A stretch of 64,000 nt of DNA from NCBI GenBank assembly GCA_963711455.1, contig CAVQEH010000009.1:62001-126000 (forward strand). Reading direction: 5' to 3'. Position numbers and translations under genes: made by a program. The stretch comes from DATFVA01 sp963711455 (GTDB lineage: Bacteria; Bacteroidota; Ignavibacteria; Ignavibacteriales; Ignavibacteriaceae). This document shows, piece by piece, positions 37,072-46,270 of the stretch; position 1 is the stretch's first letter, and every line of letters begins with the position of its first letter. Below the pieces are notes generated by a model. That model searched no databases and was not told where the DNA came from. It saw only the letters and a list, made by a program, of their open reading frames with translations.

Positions 37072-38136
37072 CTAATTATTAGCTGTGGACGATATCAGGA
37101 CGTCGAACCTGCCGGGAATTTTGGTTTTACATTCAGGACAGGTATCTCCTTTCAGATTATATTTGATAACATCATGCCAATCCCTCTTTAGAAGAGCCTG
37201 GTTACATTTGGGGCAAAAAGTTGTCTGGCCTTCGGTATCGTGAATATTACCGGTATAACAAAATTTTATTCCTGAACTTAATGCAATATTCCTTGCGGAC
37301 TTTAGCGTTGATGCAGGAGTTTTATCTTTATCTCTCATTTTGAAATCAGGATGAAAAGCAGTAAAATGAAGAGGGACTGAATCTCCAAGATTTTCTAATA
37401 TCCAATCACATTCAGAATGAATCTCTTCAGTTGAATCATTTTCTCCGGGAATAAGCAGGGTAGTTATTTCAAACCAGATATCTGTTTCATTCTTCAGCCA
37501 TAGAAGTGTATCCAGTACATCAATCAAGCTTGAAAATGTCAGTTTATTATAAAATCTTTCTGTAAATCCTTTTAAATCAACATTTGCAGCATCAATATAT
37601 TTATATACATCTTTCCGGGCTTCTTTATCGATATAGCCCGCAGTAACCATCACAGAATTTATGCCCTCTTCTCTTCCGATTCTTGAAATATCAATTACAT
37701 ATTCTCCGAAAATTGTAGGATCGTTGTATGTGTAAGCTATTGAAAGGACTTTATATTCTTTGGCAAGCTGAACCACATCTTCAGGTGAAGCAGTAAGTGC
37801 ATTTAGCTCATCTAGTTTAGCTTTGCTCATTGACCAGTTCTGACAGAATTTACAACCAAGATTGCAGCCAGCAGTTCCAAAACTTAGTACCGGAGTTCCC
37901 GGGTAAAAATGGTTTAAAGGTTTTTTTTCGATCGGGTCAATTGCAAAGCCTGTTGGTTTTCCATAACCGGTGGTATATAATTTTCCATTTATATTTTGTC
38001 GTATATAGCAAAATCCTGGCTGACCTTCTCCTATCTTGCAGTAGCGCGGACAAAGTGTGCATAGTATTTTATTCTTTTCAGCAGGTTCCCACCACTGTGC
38101 TAATTTTAATTTTCCGGTTTCAATTTCGCTTAACAT
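37072..38136 (-). CDS. amrS: AmmeMemoRadiSam-type radical SAM enzyme (AmrS)
   Basis: Radical S-adenosylmethionine protein of 354 residues. The iron-sulfur motif is CNLGCKFCQN, preceded by the family's N-terminal CTLCPRYC region with GQPGFC and followed by TYNDPTIFGEY and DLKGF. A C-terminal CPKC/CPEC pair forms a zinc ribbon-like end. In many genomes it accompanies AMMECR1 and Memo proteins, which are absent here. The substrate of the family is not settled. Confidence 0.88.
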   Translation of the reverse strand: MLSEIETGKLKLAQWWEPAEKNKILCTLCPRYCKIGEGQPGFCYIRQNINGKLYTTGYGKPTGFAIDPIEKKPLNHFYPGTPVLSFGTAGCNLGCKFCQNWSMSKAKLDELNALTASPEDVVQLAKEYKVLSIAYTYNDPTIFGEYVIDISRIGREEGINSVMVTAGYIDKEARKDVYKYIDAANVDLKGFTERFYNKLTFSSLIDVLDTLLWLKNETDIWFEITTLLIPGENDSTEEIHSECDWILENLGDSVPLHFTAFHPDFKMRDKDKTPASTLKSARNIALSSGIKFCYTGNIHDTEGQTTFCPKCNQALLKRDWHDVIKYNLKGDTCPECKTKIPGRFDVLISSTANN

Positions 38137-38270
38137 AATTGTATATGATTTTTCCGATCATTAAGTACTTTAATATACTCATTGATTTGTATTTAGTTTC
38201 ATTTTCAAACTAACCAGATATAAAATATTTCTCAGTAATAATCAATGAAAGGTTTATGTGATAATAGTTT

Positions 38271-39707
38271 TTAAATAACTTCCAGTCTAAGCCAGTTGGC
38301 CCTGCTTTTTTCGGAATAAGGAGCTCCCGCTGTGAAAATCACGACATCACCTTCCTTCACAAATCCTTGCCCGATTATTAAATCCTTAGCTTGATCAACA
38401 GCTAAATGCTCTTTGTCTATTTCCTTCATATAAGTCGGGATTACGCCCCATCTAAGTCCAAGCTTGTTCATAGTTTCAAAGCTGTTTGAAAGGGCAATTA
38501 TTTTAGCCGCCGGGCGAAATTTAGAAATATTTGATGCCGTTCTTCCCTTAAAAGTAAAAGCTACAATAGCTGCAGCGTTTATTTGTCTGCTTATTGAAGC
38601 AATCGCCTTGCCCATCGAATCGAATAAATTTTCTTCAACCTTTTCAGGAATTTTGAATTCTACAAGATGATTGAATAAATGTTTCTCTGCATTCTTTACT
38701 ATGTCATTCATAATATTTACAGTTTGTACGGGGAATTTACCAATCGAAGTTTCCCCGCTCAGCATTACAACATCGGTTCCATCCCAGACAGCATTAGCTA
38801 CATCAGAAGCTTCCGCACGCGTTGGAATGGGATTATGGATCATTGATTCAAGCATTTGAGTAGCCGTGATTACAAGCTTTCCAACCGAGTTACATTTTTT
38901 TATTATTTCTTTCTGGATGACAGGTACTTCGGCAGCCGGGAGTTCAACACCAAGATCTCCACGGGCTACCATTATTCCGTCTGAAACTTCGAGTATGGAA
39001 TCAAATCTATCTACAGCTTCACGTTTTTCAATTTTAGCAATTACCGGTATTTCGCTGTTTCTATCTTTCAACCACTGTTTTAAATTAATGATATTCTCAG
39101 CACTTCTTACAAAAGACAAAGCTATAAAGTCTATGTTATGTTTAATTGCGAATTCAAGATCTTTAAAATCTTTTTCTGTAATACTTGGAGTGGAAAGTTT
39201 CATCCCCGGAAGGTTCATACCTTTTTTAGGAAGTAATGTCCCTCCGTTTTCAATTTTGCAAATAACCGATTCATTTTTTTTATCTATAATTTTTAACCTG
39301 ATTAATCCATCATCAATTAGTATTGGATCTCCGATAGCAGCATCGTTTATAAGCGCTTTGTATGAAGTTGAAATAATTTGTTCCGTTCCCTTTTTTTCAT
39401 CTGTAGTAATTTCAATCTTATCCCCGGTCTTAAGTTCAATTTCAGGTTTGGACAATTCACCGATTCTGATTTTGGGTCCCTGCAAATCAATTAATATCGT
39501 AAGAGGAATCTTTTCAGCTTTACGCGCTTTATCTATATTTCTTAAAAGCTTTTCAAAAAAATCATACGAACCGTGTGAGAAGTTTAATCTTACGCCATCA
39601 ATTCCAGCGAGAATTAATTCATTGATTATTTCAGTTGAATCTGTTGCTGGACCGAGCGTGCATAGAATCTTGGTCTTGGCAAAAATTTTATTCAAATTAA
39701 GTTTCAT
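38271..39707 (-). CDS. pyk: Pyruvate kinase
   Basis: Last step of glycolysis, converting phosphoenolpyruvate and ADP to pyruvate and ATP. The signatures are TLGPATDS, RLNFSHGSYD, the catalytic region with IPVIAKIEKREAV, MVARGDLGVELPAAEVP and the ATQMLESMI loop. 478 residues include the C-terminal allosteric domain. Its first codons overlap the end of the Lon-like gene by 4 bases (39704-39707), so it is translated together with that protease gene. Together with pckG at the left edge, both directions of the PEP-pyruvate node are present. Confidence 0.96.
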   Translation of the reverse strand: MKLNLNKIFAKTKILCTLGPATDSTEIINELILAGIDGVRLNFSHGSYDFFEKLLRNIDKARKAEKIPLTILIDLQGPKIRIGELSKPEIELKTGDKIEITTDEKKGTEQIISTSYKALINDAAIGDPILIDDGLIRLKIIDKKNESVICKIENGGTLLPKKGMNLPGMKLSTPSITEKDFKDLEFAIKHNIDFIALSFVRSAENIINLKQWLKDRNSEIPVIAKIEKREAVDRFDSILEVSDGIMVARGDLGVELPAAEVPVIQKEIIKKCNSVGKLVITATQMLESMIHNPIPTRAEASDVANAVWDGTDVVMLSGETSIGKFPVQTVNIMNDIVKNAEKHLFNHLVEFKIPEKVEENLFDSMGKAIASISRQINAAAIVAFTFKGRTASNISKFRPAAKIIALSNSFETMNKLGLRWGVIPTYMKEIDKEHLAVDQAKDLIIGQGFVKEGDVVIFTAGAPYSEKSRANWLRLEVI

Positions 39708-42163
39708 CTCTTTTTCTTTTTACCTGCTGTTTTGTTTTCACCATCAGGACGTAGAGCTTTAGACCTTGCGTAAAGATACCTGATTTTCTTTTCAACAAGC
39801 TTAAAAACGGTTCCTTCCGGATAACCTTTAGCAGACTTTTTGCCTGCAGCCACACCTGTTAATAGTTCAATTCCTTCTTCAACTTTGGTAATAGGGAAAA
39901 TGTGGAACTCACCTTTTGTTACAGCTTCAACAACTTCTTCTTTAAGCATAAGTTCCTGCACATTCTGAATTGGTATTACTACCCCCTGTTTTTTATTCAA
40001 CCCGCGTTCTTTACAGAGATCAAAAAAACCTTCTATTTTTTCGTTGACTCCGCCAATTGGCTGTACATCACCTTTTTGATTAAGAGAACCAGTAACTGCC
40101 AGGTATTGTTTCAGAGGAAGATCAGCAAGAGTTGAAAGCAGGGCAAATATCTCTGCACAGGAAGCACTATCACCGTCAACTGTGCCGTAAGATTGTTCAA
40201 AGACAAGGTTGGCATTAAAAGAAAGAGGAAGATCCTGTCCGAAAGTTTCCCTGAAATAACCGGAAATTATTAAAACTCCCTTGTTATAATGTCTTCCGCT
40301 CATCCCTGCTTCACGCTCAACGTTTATTATGCTTCCGCCGCCGAGTGAAACCGTTGCAGTAATCCTTGTCGGTCTCCCGAATGAATAGTAATCAGTGCTA
40401 TAAACTGCAAGCCCGTTTATTTGTCCGATTCTTTCTCCTTCAGTATCCAACAAAATCATTTTTTCCTGAAGCATATCATCTATCTTGGATTCAAGCAAGC
40501 CGTGTCTTTCTTTTGCAAGATCGAATGCTTTTTTAACGTGCGCTTCACTTATAACATCAAAGCCGTCATCAATTGCCCAGAAATTTGCCTCCCTGGCAAC
40601 ATCTGCTATTTGGGAGAATCTTGTTGTCAGTTTATTCTTTTGGCCAGCAAACCTTGCACTTATTTCAATAAGTTTGGCAATTGCTGATTTATCGAATTCA
40701 TATAAATTTTCTTCTTTAATTAATTTTTTAATCACCTGAGCATATTCCATAATAACTTTATCGGATCTTTTAATTTCATAATCAAAATCTGCTTTTATCT
40801 TGAACATCTTCTTAAAATCATATTCGCGTTCTGCAAGCACCGAATAAACCCATGCACTTCCCATTAAAATTATTTTTGTGCCGATTTCTATTGATTCCGG
40901 TTTAAGTATTGATGATGTAAATTGAAAAATATTCGGAGATTCCTGTATCTCAAGTTTATTATAGGTAAGTACTCTTTTTAGAGTGCGCCATACTCCCGGT
41001 TCTTCAAAAAGATGAAGTACATTTAAAACAAGGTATCCGCCGTTAGCTTTTAAAATTGAACCAGCTTTTATTTTTGTAAAATCTGTATACCAGCCGCCTC
41101 TGCCGTCACTGACTTTTTCAATAGTTCCGAACAGGTTAATAAAGTTTGGTGAAGTCTCAATAATTACCGGGCAGTTTTTGGTTTCACTGTTATCGAGAAT
41201 AATATTTACTTCATATTCTTTAAAATAATCTATTTCAAAACCTTCAGGTGTTGTTGGTCCCTGTGGCTGGGTTCCTTTAAAGACTTGAATATTATTCATC
41301 ACATTATTTTCAACCTGGTTTATAAAATCAATCACTTTTTCATTTTCATATTTTTCACGGATATTATCCATTACACTTTTAACCACTATTTCCACAGCGG
41401 ATTTTTCGATTGATAAAATTTTCTCTTCGAAATCCTGGCTGATCCTAAGTCCTTCTTTAAATACAACTTTAAGATCCTGCTGAAGTTCATTGTACCTATT
41501 AATTATTTCCTGGACTTCTTCTTTGGTAATTTTTGCTTCTTTTAATTTTTCATCTAATTGATAAATAGGTACGGCCTTGCCATCGATTAAAGGATAAATA
41601 TCCGGTCTTATACCTTCTCCCACCTTTACTTGTACAAGAGTAAAATTGTCTGCTTTTAATTTTTTATCGAAATCATTCATCAGACTTTGTTCTTTTTCAT
41701 TGTAATCCTGTACGAGTTTCTTTTTCCTTTCAGTAAACAAATCGCTTTCAAGAGTTTGCGGAATCCTGTTTTTCAGTATTTGAATTGCAGAACCAAGATC
41801 CTGTTTAAATTGTTTGGCTCTTCCGAGAGAGAATACTAATAGGATCGGCATATCGGGATCTTTGAAATTATTTACATAAGCATAGTCATACAAAGGCGGG
41901 CAATTTGAACTTATCTTTTCAAGCATCTTCTTAACTGTCGTTGCTTTTCCTGAACCTGATAATCCTGCTATAAATATATTATAACCGGGACTGCGTAGAT
42001 CTACTCCAAGCCGGATTGCCTTTAGTGCTCTTTCCTGACCGATAATACCCTCCATTGGTTCGAGGTCAATAGTTGAATCAAATTCTAAAATGTCCGGATC
42101 ACAGTTCCAACGTAAATCTTCTGGTTTCAGTTCCTTATGTTTTGCTGGTTTAAGATTTGCCAT
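39704..42163 (-). CDS. Lon-like ATP-dependent protease (AAA_32 / S16 family)
   Basis: 819-residue AAA+ serine protease of the LonB/LonC-like class. The N-terminal ATPase has Walker A GLSGSGKATTVKK, a long helical coiled-coil insert (about 190-330), and a C-terminal S16 domain with the catalytic Ser in DGDSASCAE and Lys in GGVNEKIEGF. It lacks the N-terminal substrate domain of classical Lon. No transmembrane helices are seen, unlike archaeal LonB. It overlaps pyk by 4 bases, an unusual pairing. Divergent from the aminotransferase gene. Confidence 0.88.
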   Translation of the reverse strand: MANLKPAKHKELKPEDLRWNCDPDILEFDSTIDLEPMEGIIGQERALKAIRLGVDLRSPGYNIFIAGLSGSGKATTVKKMLEKISSNCPPLYDYAYVNNFKDPDMPILLVFSLGRAKQFKQDLGSAIQILKNRIPQTLESDLFTERKKKLVQDYNEKEQSLMNDFDKKLKADNFTLVQVKVGEGIRPDIYPLIDGKAVPIYQLDEKLKEAKITKEEVQEIINRYNELQQDLKVVFKEGLRISQDFEEKILSIEKSAVEIVVKSVMDNIREKYENEKVIDFINQVENNVMNNIQVFKGTQPQGPTTPEGFEIDYFKEYEVNIILDNSETKNCPVIIETSPNFINLFGTIEKVSDGRGGWYTDFTKIKAGSILKANGGYLVLNVLHLFEEPGVWRTLKRVLTYNKLEIQESPNIFQFTSSILKPESIEIGTKIILMGSAWVYSVLAEREYDFKKMFKIKADFDYEIKRSDKVIMEYAQVIKKLIKEENLYEFDKSAIAKLIEISARFAGQKNKLTTRFSQIADVAREANFWAIDDGFDVISEAHVKKAFDLAKERHGLLESKIDDMLQEKMILLDTEGERIGQINGLAVYSTDYYSFGRPTRITATVSLGGGSIINVEREAGMSGRHYNKGVLIISGYFRETFGQDLPLSFNANLVFEQSYGTVDGDSASCAEIFALLSTLADLPLKQYLAVTGSLNQKGDVQPIGGVNEKIEGFFDLCKERGLNKKQGVVIPIQNVQELMLKEEVVEAVTKGEFHIFPITKVEEGIELLTGVAAGKKSAKGYPEGTVFKLVEKKIRYLYARSKALRPDGENKTAGKKKKR

Positions 42164-42326
42164 TTTTTTACCTGTTTTTCTTTGGGATTTATAGTTTCTT
42201 TTAAAATCAGTATAAAAACTTAATTATTATTGATTTGAATTTCAAAGAAATTACTTTTAATAATGATTTCTATTTATTATTAAAACATAATAATTGTTAT
42301 TATTAACAAACTAAAATTAAATTATT

Positions 42327-43457
42327 ATGAATGTAAACGAAGTTAGAAAACTTTTCGCTCATATCGAAAAAGGGATTACATATTTAAACCACGCTGCCTC
42401 AGGCCCCATTTCACGAAGAGTGCTTGATGTAATGTATAAGTACTTCAGGGAAAGAAGTGAAAACAAAATCGATGATTATCCAGCCTTTGTAAAGATAATT
42501 GAAGAAACTAAAGAAATGGTAGCAGAATTTCTTAATACAAATAGCTGGAGAATTGCTTTTGCCGATAACACAACGAATGGTTTGAATATTCTCGCGCAGG
42601 GATTAAACTGGACTACGGGAGATGAAATAATATTAAATGATATCGAATTCCCTGCAAATGTTTACCCGTTTCTGAATCTTGAAAAGAAAGGAGTGAAAAT
42701 TGTGTTTGTAAAATCCCACAATGGGATTGTAAGTGCTGAAGATATTATTGCAAGAATAACCTCAAAAACTAAGTTGGTTTCAGTAAGCATGGTGCAGTTT
42801 TTAACGGGTTACAGGATCGATTTAAAAAAGCTTGGTAAAGTATGTAAGGAAAAAAATATTTACCTCAGTGTTGATGCAATACAGGGATTAGGTGCTTTAA
42901 ATTTGAACATACAGGAAGATCAAATTGATTTTATTTCCTGCGGAACACAAAAATGGCTTTTGGCTTTGCAGGGGCTTTCCTTTATTTACGTATCAGAAAA
43001 GCTTCAACAGGAAATAGAACCTGCTTATGTCGGCTGGCTAGGTGTGAATGATGCATGGAACATGCTTGATTATAATTTATCTTTAAAAGATTCTGCAGAA
43101 AGGTTTCAACCGGGGACATTGAATTCTGCCGGTATCTATGCTTTGAATGCTTCTCTTAAATTATTCCGGGATTTTGGTTTCAAAGAAGTTGAAGAAAAAG
43201 TAATCTCAAATTCGGTATATCTTATTAATGAATTACAAAGAATTGAAATTTCATCTTTTCTTTCAGGACTTGATAAGCAATTTTTATCCGGTATTGTTTC
43301 ATTTAAACATCCTAATGCTTATTCCATACTCGAGGTTCTTAAAGAGAAAAACATTGAGATTGCTGTAAGGGAAGGTGTAGTAAGAATATCTCCCCATTTC
43401 TACAATAATGAAGATGATATAAATAAATTAATTGATACTTTGAAAATAGTAGTTTAA
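42327..43457 (+). CDS. Aminotransferase class V-fold PLP enzyme (copy 1)
   Basis: PLP-dependent enzyme of the cysteine desulfurase/isopenicillin N epimerase-like group, 376 residues. The N-terminal YLNHAASGPIS, the SVDAIQGLGAL region with the PLP-contacting Asp, and the PLP lysine in CGTQKWLL are seen. The active-site Cys loop of true cysteine desulfurases is not evident, so it is probably an epimerase, lyase or selenocysteine lyase-like protein with unknown substrate. It is divergent from the Lon-like gene. Confidence 0.85.
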   Translation: MNVNEVRKLFAHIEKGITYLNHAASGPISRRVLDVMYKYFRERSENKIDDYPAFVKIIEETKEMVAEFLNTNSWRIAFADNTTNGLNILAQGLNWTTGDEIILNDIEFPANVYPFLNLEKKGVKIVFVKSHNGIVSAEDIIARITSKTKLVSVSMVQFLTGYRIDLKKLGKVCKEKNIYLSVDAIQGLGALNLNIQEDQIDFISCGTQKWLLALQGLSFIYVSEKLQQEIEPAYVGWLGVNDAWNMLDYNLSLKDSAERFQPGTLNSAGIYALNASLKLFRDFGFKEVEEKVISNSVYLINELQRIEISSFLSGLDKQFLSGIVSFKHPNAYSILEVLKEKNIEIAVREGVVRISPHFYNNEDDINKLIDTLKIVV

Positions 43458-43539
43458 AAAGTAGTTGGTGATGTAATTACATTTTTATAAATTATATTAA
43501 ACCAATCAGAAGATTATAGAAAAAAGCAGGAGTCACTAT

Positions 43540-44136
43540 ATGATATATATGAAATATTTTGCTGTAATTGTAATTGTTTTTAGTTTTTTATTTGGTAGTG
43601 CATTCACAAAATCATTTGCACAGCAGAAGGTTGAGAAAGTAAGAATTAGCCCTAAGGCTTCTTTTACTCAAACTGTAGGTAATACTGATATTACAATATC
43701 ATACAGCAGGCCCGGGGTAAAAGGAAGAAAAATCTGGGGTGGATTAGTTCCTTACGACAAAGTGTGGCGCGCAGGTGCTAATGAAGCCACAAAATTTACT
43801 TTCAGTACAGATGTAACTATTGAAGGAAAAAAGCTCTCTGCCGGTTCCTATGGTTTCTTTACAATTCCCGGAAAAGATAGCTGGACAATAATATTTAATA
43901 AAGTTGCCGATCAATGGGGTGCATTTGAGTATAATGAAGCCGAAGATGCTTTAAGGGTAAATGTAAATCCCGAGAAAAATAATTTTACGGAATGGCTCAG
44001 ATACGAAATAACAAAAACAAGTGATTCCACTGCAACTATCAGCCTTGATTGGGAAAACCTTAAAGTTCCTTTAAAGTTGAAGTCAAAATTTAGAGAGGAA
44101 TGCTGGAGTTTTGGAGTAGTGGATTACCAATTTTGA
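43540..44136 (+). CDS. DUF2911 family exported protein
   Basis: 198-residue protein with a signal peptide (to SFAQQ). The DUF2911 core is visible: ISPKASFTQTVGNTDITISYSRPGVKGRKIWGG, then VWRAGANEATKFTFSTDVTIEG, LSAGSYGFFTIPG, and a C-terminal WENLKVPLKLK. This is a common secreted Bacteroidota family of unknown function. AGGAGT precedes ATG 43540; the second Met (43549) is an alternative. It ends before the convergent phosphomannomutase gene. Confidence 0.88.
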   Translation: MIYMKYFAVIVIVFSFLFGSAFTKSFAQQKVEKVRISPKASFTQTVGNTDITISYSRPGVKGRKIWGGLVPYDKVWRAGANEATKFTFSTDVTIEGKKLSAGSYGFFTIPGKDSWTIIFNKVADQWGAFEYNEAEDALRVNVNPEKNNFTEWLRYEITKTSDSTATISLDWENLKVPLKLKSKFREECWSFGVVDYQF

Positions 44137-44196
44137 ATTTATTTTTGTATTACATAAATCCATTTTTCCAAAATTCCATTACTCCGGTTTTATATA

Positions 44197-45543
44197 TTAT
44201 TTTTTAATAATCTTCAGCAGTTCTTCAGTCTTTTCCCCCAGTAGTTTTTTATCCCCGCGGCTTTCAACATTCAACCTGATAGCTGGTTCCGTGTTAGACA
44301 TTCTCAGGTTGAATCTCCAGGTATCATATTCAACGCTTAATCCATCAAGGTGATCAATTTTACCATCTGAATATTTCTTTTCTATTTCATCCAGCTTAGC
44401 CCTGGGATTATCAATTTCTGAATTTATTTCTCCCGAGCAGGGATATGCTGCGATCATTTCTTCAACTAAAATAGATAAAGGTTTATTCTCTTCTGACATT
44501 AATTGCATAACAAGAAGGAAAGGAATCATTCCGCTGTCGGAATAAGCATTTTCCCTGAAATAATGATGAGCTGACATTTCTCCACCATAAACGGCATTTA
44601 CTTCTCTCATCTTTTGTTTGATAAAAGCATGCCCGCTTTTTGAGACAACCGGTTCACCGCCGTTTTGATTAACAATTTCAATTGTATTCCAGATTAATCG
44701 CGGATCATGAACAATCTTTGATCCCGGAAATTTTTTTAAAATTGATTTTGCAAGAAGTCCAACAATATAATATCCTTCAATAAAATTTCCTTTTTCATCG
44801 AAGAAAAAACAGCGGTCAAAATCCCCATCCCAGGCTACACCGAGGTGTGCTTTATTTTTTATAACTGCATCTAAAGTTGGCTTCCTGTTTTCCGGTAATA
44901 ATGGATTCGGAACGCCATTTGGAAATCCGGAGTCGGGATTATTAAATAGTTTTATCATTTGAATAGGAAGTTCAGGTTCAAGTTCATCAACGATTAAACC
45001 GGCACATCCGTTGCCTGCATTTACAACAACCTTAAACGGCTGAATCTTTTTAGCATCATAAAACTTTTTAAGATGATTAAGATAACCGCTCATAACATCA
45101 TCATGATCAACATCACCAGGTTCAAGGTTATGAATTTCAAGGTCATCGTTAAGAATCATTTTTTCTATCTTATTTAGCCCTGTGTCATATCCTATCGGAA
45201 CAGAACCTTTGCCGACAAATTTCATCCCGTTATATTCCGGCGGATTATGACTTGCAGTTATCATTATTCCGCCATCAGCATCAAAAGCCGGAGTAGCATA
45301 ATAAATCATCTCAGTGCCGCATAAACCTATATTAATTACATCCACACCATGGTCTGTTAATCCTCTGCTAACCGAATCCGTTAAAGCATCTGATGACCAC
45401 CGGATATCGTGACCAATTACAACTTTCTCTGCATCTGTTAGCTTGGCAAACCCGACCCCAATGTTGTAGGCCATTTCAGCATTTAATTCGCCCGGGACTT
45501 TTCCTCTAATATCATATGCTTTGAAAGATTTTATTTTGTCCAT
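44197..45543 (-). CDS. Phosphomannomutase/phosphoglucomutase
   Basis: Alpha-D-phosphohexomutase that converts mannose 6-phosphate and 1-phosphate (or the glucose pair) for GDP-mannose, LPS and exopolysaccharide synthesis. Signatures: N-terminal YDIRGKVPGELN, the phosphoserine loop ITASHNPPEYNG, the metal-binding DGDFDRC, the sugar-binding GEMSAHH, and the C-terminal phosphate-binding RMSNTEPAIR. 448 residues. AAGGAG precedes the start. Substrate preference cannot be told from sequence alone. Confidence 0.93.
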   Translation of the reverse strand: MDKIKSFKAYDIRGKVPGELNAEMAYNIGVGFAKLTDAEKVVIGHDIRWSSDALTDSVSRGLTDHGVDVINIGLCGTEMIYYATPAFDADGGIMITASHNPPEYNGMKFVGKGSVPIGYDTGLNKIEKMILNDDLEIHNLEPGDVDHDDVMSGYLNHLKKFYDAKKIQPFKVVVNAGNGCAGLIVDELEPELPIQMIKLFNNPDSGFPNGVPNPLLPENRKPTLDAVIKNKAHLGVAWDGDFDRCFFFDEKGNFIEGYYIVGLLAKSILKKFPGSKIVHDPRLIWNTIEIVNQNGGEPVVSKSGHAFIKQKMREVNAVYGGEMSAHHYFRENAYSDSGMIPFLLVMQLMSEENKPLSILVEEMIAAYPCSGEINSEIDNPRAKLDEIEKKYSDGKIDHLDGLSVEYDTWRFNLRMSNTEPAIRLNVESRGDKKLLGEKTEELLKIIKK

Positions 45544-45727
45544 TTATTCTCCTTAATTGAGCCAGTAGTTTATTGAAAATAATATCGTAGAATTTAAAGT
45601 ATGTTTTTTTTGATATATATACCAGTAAATTTAGTGCCTCAATTTATAAAAATAATTTAACGATACAAGTGAGCATTAAATTGAGTAGAGAATTCTTTTT
45701 CAATGGACTTTTTATACATTACTGATT

Positions 45728-46072
45728 ATGTTTATATCAATTAATAATACGAGGAAGCTAGTTATCGATACCAAGGATACTGTAAAGTGGCATTTCGCAA
45801 AATGCAACCACTCTAAATGCAATGCTATATTTTTGGTAAATCCTGATGAAACACCGGGTGATTTAGGTTTTATTTGTCCGGAATGCAGCAAGAAAACTTT
45901 TACATCACATATTGTTCAATGTTCAAGCTGCAAAACTATCCTTAATTTTGTCAGGGCAAATCCAAACGAAGAGAAGGTTGTTTTTAATGTTCCCAAGTGT
46001 TCGCACTGCGTGGGAACTGTAGAAGATGAATGGGAAATAGAACCTCTTTATCAGCCGGATTCTTATATCTAA
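45728..46072 (+). CDS. Hypothetical double zinc-ribbon protein
   Basis: 114-residue protein of unknown family. Eight cysteines fall into four pairs: C26-C31 (CNHSKC), C50-C53 (CPEC), C65-C68 (CSSC) and C91-C94 (CSHC), consistent with two zinc sites of ribbon type. No nucleic-acid or catalytic motif is recognised. A good terminator follows. It lies between phosphomannomutase and the S46 peptidase, with no clear partner. Confidence 0.7.
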   Translation: MFISINNTRKLVIDTKDTVKWHFAKCNHSKCNAIFLVNPDETPGDLGFICPECSKKTFTSHIVQCSSCKTILNFVRANPNEEKVVFNVPKCSHCVGTVEDEWEIEPLYQPDSYI

Positions 46073-46136
46073 CCACATTCATTTTTATAATCGGTAATCA
46101 GGTCACTAATTTTGATTACCAGATCATTTAAGTTTA

Positions 46137-46165
46137 GGGAAACAGGTATAAACTTGTTTCCCTTT
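46137..46165 (+). terminator. Rho-independent terminator after the zinc-ribbon gene
   Basis: GGGAAACAGG / CTTGTTTCCC hairpin (10 bp with one G-U pair, loop TATAAA) followed by TTTATTATTTT. It separates the zinc-ribbon gene from the S46 peptidase gene. Confidence 0.75.
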
Positions 46166-46270
46166 ATTATTTTAAAGCACATATGATGTTATCAATTCTT
46201 CATTAAAATAATAAATAATGGTAAATTTATTTTTTCTTTATTAAATCCTATTAAAATTTCAGGAATCAAT

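Noticed and set aside
38866..39762. Long plus-strand frame of 298 codons opposite pyruvate kinase
   Set aside because: It is the antisense of pyk; its translation is Ser/Ile/Phe-rich with no motifs.
44113..44185. Imperfect inverted repeat across the end of the DUF2911 gene (GGAGTAGTGGA / TCCATTACTCC)
   Set aside because: The loop is about 50 bases, one arm lies in coding sequence and no T run immediately follows; it is probably chance.
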